From Anaeramoeba flamelloides (taxonomy: Eukaryota > Metamonada > Anaeramoebidae), in assembly GCA_027625915.1 (NCBI GenBank), contig JANTQA010000070.1:10793001-10857000 (forward strand): a stretch of DNA of 64,000 nt, read 5' to 3'. The notes under the pieces are model-generated. The model was not told where the DNA came from. It did no database searches and saw only the letters and a program-made list of their open reading frames with translations. Numbering within the stretch: position 1 is the stretch's first letter; every line of letters begins with the position of its first letter. Shown one piece after another: positions 58,896-64,000 of the stretch. Both the position numbers and the translations under genes were made by a program.

Positions 58896-59789
58896 CACAA
58901 AAATTAGTCATAAATATATAAGATATTTGTAAATAATTTCTTTTATTTTATTTTTACATTTCTCTTCTCAAAAAAAAATACAAAAACAAAACAATTTTAG
59001 AGTTAAATATCAATAAATCTTTTTTGGTAACAAATTACCACTTTTATATTTTTAGTAATTACCTAAAAACAAGTAATTTTTAAGACTCTAGTCTTGTAAG
59101 ATAAAATTGTTTCCATACTCGAGAATTTTCTTTCAACAACACCTGGAATTTTGAAATTGCACTTCTTTTGGGTTGAAAAAACAAGTTAAATAATCCCTAA
59201 AAAAATTATTTAAGTAATTTTAAATTCTCAAAAAAATCTTGAAACAAATTTAATAAGAATGGATCTTTCTTTGAAAAATTTAAAAATAAAGAAATGTTAA
59301 AAATAATTAACTTAATCCAAATTATATGTTTTCTTTTTTCAATTATATAAAAAATGAAAAACTGGATCTCAATTTTTAAAAATAAATAAAAAAAAATTGT
59401 ATTTCTTCAATCGATATTGGAAAAATTCATGAAAAAAAATTTCAAATAAGAATCTAAAGTCTCCCAAAATAATATTATTAAAATTCTGGATCTCAATTTA
59501 ATAATTAATAATATTAAAAAAAAACAAAATAATTCTCATGATTTTAATTACACAATGTTTTGAAATAAAAATAAAAAGATATTTCAAGATATTTCAAAAA
59601 TCCAAATTTGGATTCGAGAAATCAATAAATTCATTTTCTCTTTATTAATTAAGGGAAGAACTTTGAATTTCTTGTGTTTTCACCCTTAAAAATAAATTAA
59701 TTTTCTCTAAATATCAATTTAAAAAAGTAAAGTATTTAAAAAAATATTTTTGCGATCTTAAAAATGATATTTCAAAAAAAACAAATGTA
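58896..59789. other. AT-rich spacer
   Basis: No gene, RNA or clear repeat structure is seen apart from homopolymer runs. Confidence 0.5.
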
Positions 59790-60345
59790 TTTTTTTTTTT
59801 TTTTTATTATTTTTTTAAGAGATATAATTCAACACAATCATCTCCCATTTGCTGTTATTTATTTATTTTTTTTTAGAAATAAAAAGAAAATTTAAAAAAT
59901 ATTCTTTTTATTTTTGAAATTAAAAAAAACCAGAACTTGGCGACACTTTCAGTTAGGTTTTTTTAGTTTTATGTTCATTTCGAAGATCAATAGATTTTCT
60001 TTAGGTTTTTTTGAGTTTTGTATTTATTTAGAAAATCAATAGACTTTCTTTAGTTTTTTTTTTACTTTTCTAAATAAAATAGAAAACCTCAAAATAACCT
60101 AGAACACTTAACAAAAAAAACATAAATCTATTGATTTTCCAAATAAATACAAAACTCAAAAAAACCTAACGAAAATCTATTGATCTTCGAAATAAACATA
60201 AAACTCAAAAAACCTAACTGAAAGTGTCGAAACATCCTTTTGGTTTTTTTAATTTTTTTAAATAAAAAGAAAATTTATTAAAATTTCTAATTATTTCAAA
60301 AATTAAAAAAAAAACCTATTCACTTGACTACACTATATCGTACTT
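59790..60345 (-). mobile_element. LINE 3' region, minus strand
   Basis: Read on the minus strand, the junction AAAGTACGATATAGTGTAG leads into the palindromic region (for example GTTTTTTTGAGTTTTGTATT and its complement, about 59980-60220). It ends with a GAGAT...ATCTC hairpin near 59818-59850 and an A-rich tail (T run at about 59790-59807). No coding part is left. Confidence 0.5.
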
Positions 60346-60759
60346 TTTAAAACCTCAAACTAAAATTTAGAATATTTTATCCAAACTCTAATGTTGGCAA
60401 GATTTTAGATCAAAGGATATCTTTTCTTGAAAAAATGAACTGAAATATTTACTATTTCAAAATAAATATAAGAAAAAGAAAAAGAAAGAGTATAAAAAAT
60501 GTTAGTAAAAAAAGTAAAAAAAAAATAGTTAAACACTTTATTTTGTATATCCAAGTGTTGAACCGGTTGGTCATTGTAATTTAATTTGTTGAATTTTTTT
60601 ATCTCCACAAAAATTTTTTTAATAAAAAGATCTAGATATTGGTAAATTATAGATCAAATGAAATAGGTTACTTTATTAAGTTATTATTTAGAACTTTATA
60701 AATTTTTTTTATCTAGATATTGCTGAATTTTTAGAGAAATATTTGATTTTCAAATTTGT

Positions 60760-60793
<34 letters not shown>

Positions 60794-61305
60794 TTTATTT
60801 TTTAATTTTTGCAAGTTTTCCAAATCATGTTTTCGCAAAATCCCAGTACAAGATCAAGACACTAACTCAAAAACCCAGTACAAGTAACAGACTGGACAGA
60901 TAGTATGAAAATTCAATTCTTTTCAATTTGTTTGGTTTCAGATCACATTCGTTGAGTTCAGTTCTATTCAGTTGCCTAAATCCAATTTAATTTGTTTAAG
61001 ATCTGATCAAACTAGTTTAAAGATCTTATCAGATCAAACCTATCAATTCTTAAAATGATTTTTTCTGATTTTTACCCCCCCCCCGCTACAAAAAAAAAAC
61101 AAAAACACCTAAATAAACAAAAAGAGAAGGAACCTGAAGTAATCCAAAAACTTAAAAAGGGAAACTGGCAGAGGGAAAAATTATAAAAAAAAATATATTT
61201 GATCATTTTGTTTTTCAACATTTTAAAAATTGAGAAAATATTCAAAACTAATAGTATACTCAACGAGAAAAACATCAAGTATATACAAAACCATGCTTAT
61301 AACTA
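60346..61305. other. Spacer with T30 and C10 homopolymers
   Basis: Thirty T residues lie at 60761-60790 and ten C residues at 61075-61084, the longest C run in the window. Frames at 60405-60608 and 61072-61278 on the minus strand are low-complexity and not called. Confidence 0.6.
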
Positions 61306-61501
61306 CAATCAGTTCCACTTTTAAAGTACAAACTTTCATCAAAATGTAAGGTACAAAAAACTCTCAAATTAAAGAACAAAATTTTGAATTGTTATTTTTA
61401 CAAATTATTTTACTAGAACCTAAATTTTGTGCCTTAATTTGAGATTTTTATTGTGCCTTATATTTTCGTTGTAGTTTGTACCTTAAAAGTGGAACTGACT
61501 G
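61306..61501. mobile_element. TA-flanked palindromic MITE
   Basis: 196 bases between TA dinucleotides. Left end CAATCAGTTCCACTTTTAAA, right end CTTAAAAGTGGAACTGACTG, with CTCAAATTA facing TAATTTGAG inside. Same family as 34643 and 47889. Confidence 0.75.
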
Positions 61502-61904
61502 TATTGTAAAAGAAAAACTGAGAATTTTAAAACAGTATGAAATTTAATTTTGAGGACAACTCAATAAAAATTATCAAAAATACTAATATTTTTTGCAATG
61601 ATTAAGAAAGGAAATGAAAAACAAATTCTTTTAATAAATCAAATCAACACATTTAAGATTTTTCTCTTTTCAGTTTCATCAAAATTATCGGAATATAGTA
61701 TCTTAAAAATATCATAGTTTATTTTTTTTTTGTATTTAGTTGTCAAAAAAGAGGGAAAAGTAAAAAGTTGAAGAGAGTAAGTCACATTTATCTACTTTTG
61801 AGTTGCTCAGTTAATAAGTAACTGAATTCTGAAAAAAATTTCAATAATCAAATATTATAATCTTTTAATAAATTGGAGAATATCAGATATCCGAAATAAT
61901 AATA

Positions 61905-63284
61905 TTTGAATAATATTCAAAAGTTTATTTTATTTTTTTTTTTTTTTTTAAATTTAGGGCTGATTTGTTGATCGATTAAAGAGTGTTTTTATTTGTTTAA
62001 TTTCAATGTAATAAATGAAATTATTTTAAAATTTTTTTTTGTTTTTTTTTTTGTTTATTCAAGTATTTTCTATTTTTTAAATAAAAGTTTTCTAAAAATT
62101 ATTCATATTAAACTTTTAGTTTTGGTTTAAAGAAATGAATTTTATTTTTCTCGTAATTCGATATTTATTAAAATTTTATCTAAAAAAATATCTATAAATT
62201 TCTTAGTACTAGATTATTTCATTTATTTTTTTTATCATAAAATTCATAACGTTGTTTGATTTTTATTATTAATAAACTAATTTATTGAATTTTGAATTTT
62301 TATTCTTATTGTAATAAAATTTCTTATTTAAAAAATTAAAAAAATAAAATGAATTAATTCCGAAAATGTAAAAATGAATAAGTAAATTTATTTCTAAAAT
62401 AAAATTAAAACAATAGAATAACATAACTTATTTATTATTGAACTATTTTGACTTTTTATTATAATTAAAATTTGGCTTAAAAACAAAAAAGAAAAAAAAT
62501 ATTAGCGCCTCAATATCATTTTCATACTTTTATTTTAAAAAATTGATGAAATTTAGGAAAATATGGGGTTCTAATTAATATAAATAAATATATATCTGTA
62601 TAAGTATATTTTTTTTTTTGGTTAATTTAATTTTCTAAATATGTTTTATAGATTTAAATACAATTTTTTTTTCTATTATTAAATAGAAGATTAATCAATA
62701 CTTTTATCAAATCAAAATTATTTTTTAAAGAAGAAATATCATAAAATTACTGTTAGTTTTAAATATAATTTATTTATACTTTATTGTAGTTGACCCTTTC
62801 ATTTTTCGATTTTTCATCAAATTCTTTGTATTGTATCTAATAATGTAGGATGTGTGGATCATTTTCAATTAAGAACAAAAAATGAAAAGTTCATCACCTT
62901 TCTTTAGAAAAGATTAATTCAAAGCACATGTTTCCAAAAATATTCTGATTCTAAATGTCCTGAAATCCATTTACAGAACTTCATGTAGTTAGAACTACAA
63001 GAATAGTGTAAAATTTAGATGTGGGTCGTACGCGCTCTCTCTCTCTCTCGAGACGAGAACAAAATAAAAGAACTGAAAAAAATAAAATGAAAAAGTTAAA
63101 TAATTTATTTGTGGAGTAATAGTAAGAACTAAAAAAAAAAAAGAACTTTTATGAATTAATTTTGAAAGTAGGGGAAATTTATAAACTAAAGTTACTTTAA
63201 GATCTTGTGATAAAAAAAGAATTTAGAAAAAATTCAAAGAAGATTGAATGATTAAAAAAAGAAAAGAAATTTTTCTGTTTTTTA
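61905..63284. repeat. 3' flank of gene D, duplicate of 36.1-37.56 kb
   Basis: This is the partner of the gene C flank, in the same orientation and order up to the stop codon of gene D. It differs by small indels and a (CT)n tract at 63035-63049, where the C flank has TGTGGTACACACGAGG instead. Confidence 0.8.
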
Positions 63285-64000
63285 TTATTTTTCACAAAAA
63301 ATTTCAATTTGAAAAATATCCCAATTACTAAAGTAACCTGCTAAAAAATTCTTTGCCTGTCTAGATCCATATTTATATCCAAAAGGGGGTTTAAATGCAT
63401 GACCAAGATTTGAGTAGCTATATCTATCCATATTGTTGGCATTCCCATAACCTAAAACCAAATCATAACCTCCTCCAAATGTTGGCCCACGATCTGGATC
63501 ACAATATATTTCAAAACCTTTTGGATTAAAAAAAGGCATTTTTAAAGGTTCTGTAAAATTTTGATCCAGGCTAATTAAGGAAAAAAGAAATGATTTATTT
63601 TCTGTTGATTGCTTATAGCCATTTTTTGAATCCCAACCCATTGCTGCAAATCCTCCAAATAAGGATTTATTATTTAATTTGATTAGAATTATGGATTTTC
63701 CTTTATTGTCACATTTTCGATGGAAGGTTTGATTTTTCCATCCATCTGTTCTTGAATTGAATCTTCTTCGGAAATTTGAATTGCATCCGGCTTCTTTGAT
63801 CCATTGTCCCAGAATTTGATTGAATTTTGGATTAATTTCTCGTTGAAGGATTTCTGATTCTTCTTCTAAAAACATGAGATCAATTACTTTTAAATTAAAA
63901 GGATATTTGGGAAATATTTGACCATCTATTGAGAAATTTATTTGATATTCTCCTTCTTCTTGGAATAAATATTCCCCAATTGATTCTTTATTTGTCCCTT
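63285..64000 (-). CDS. Gene D: 3' part of a fourth B-box/filamin/TLDc family member
   Basis: The minus-strand frame is open from the window edge to the stop at 63285, so the gene continues beyond 64000. Visible are the end of the filamin repeat (GEYQINFSI, YPFNLKVID) and a whole TLDc domain (RTDGW, LFGGFAAMGWDS, FLFSLISL, GPTFGGGYDL, NFLAGY, IFQIEIFCEK). An internal ATG at 63875 is not the real start, because reading frame and homology continue upstream. By sequence and shared 3' flank it is closest to gene C. Whether exons 1 and 2 are intact cannot be seen. Confidence 0.85.
   Translation of the reverse strand, partial: GTNKESIGEYLFQEEGEYQINFSIDGQIFPKYPFNLKVIDLMFLEEESEILQREINPKFNQILGQWIKEAGCNSNFRRRFNSRTDGWKNQTFHRKCDNKGKSIILIKLNNKSLFGGFAAMGWDSKNGYKQSTENKSFLFSLISLDQNFTEPLKMPFFNPKGFEIYCDPDRGPTFGGGYDLVLGYGNANNMDRYSYSNLGHAFKPPFGYKYGSRQAKNFLAGYFSNWDIFQIEIFCEK

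Overview
This is a very AT-rich nuclear window from a free-living protist, and its genes carry spliceosomal (GT-AG) introns. The best guess, from domain content and composition rather than any search, is an amoeboid protist such as Anaeramoeba. Expanded B-box zinc-finger/TLDc proteins and RCC1-BTB proteins, homopolymer-rich AT spacers, TAA stops and short introns all fit. No tRNA, rRNA, CRISPR, retrovirus-like or bacterial operon structure was recognised.

Layout. 1-2.3 kb: spacer with a palindromic repeat. 2.3-11.05 kb (+): gene A, a three-exon protein with three B-box fingers, a coiled coil, a filamin repeat and a TLDc domain; its first intron is 6.3 kb. 11.05-16.9 kb: duplicated intron sequence, LINE debris and nested palindromes. 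16.9-19.1 kb (+): B, a decayed paralogue lacking exon 1. 19.1-23.6 kb: spacer with an internally deleted LINE on the minus strand. 23.6-27.4 kb (+): a metallophosphoesterase split by a 2.9-kb intron that holds a foldback element. 27.4-31.8 kb: tandem and inverted repeats. 31.8-33.1 kb (+): a Stealth-family sugar-phosphate transferase, the least AT-rich stretch. 33.1-37.5 kb: MITEs and a duplicated gene flank. 37.6-45.05 kb (-): gene C, a second intact copy of the family with a 5.05-kb first intron. 45-48.8 kb: repeats. 48.8-50.65 kb (-): a decayed RCC1-BTB pseudogene (E). 50.7-55.6 kb: MITEs and a LINE 3' end. 55.6-57.4 kb (-): an intact RCC1-BTB gene (F). 57.4-63.3 kb: repeats, then the same flank as gene C. 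63.3-64 kb (-): gene D, the 3' part of a fourth family member running off the window.

The coding content is dominated by two locally duplicated families. The B-box/TLDc proteins have a TRIM-like plan (zinc fingers, coiled coil, filamin), but the last domain is TLDc instead of NHL. The RCC1-BTB proteins pair a propeller with BTB domains, the usual plan of ubiquitin-ligase adaptors. Both look like cytosolic scaffolds; no operon-like cooperation is implied. The Stealth enzyme and the metallophosphoesterase are single genes.

The spacers and long introns are a dense mosaic of small palindromic DNA elements and 5'-truncated LINE 3' ends. Comparing the duplicated segments gives empty and filled sites for some insertions.
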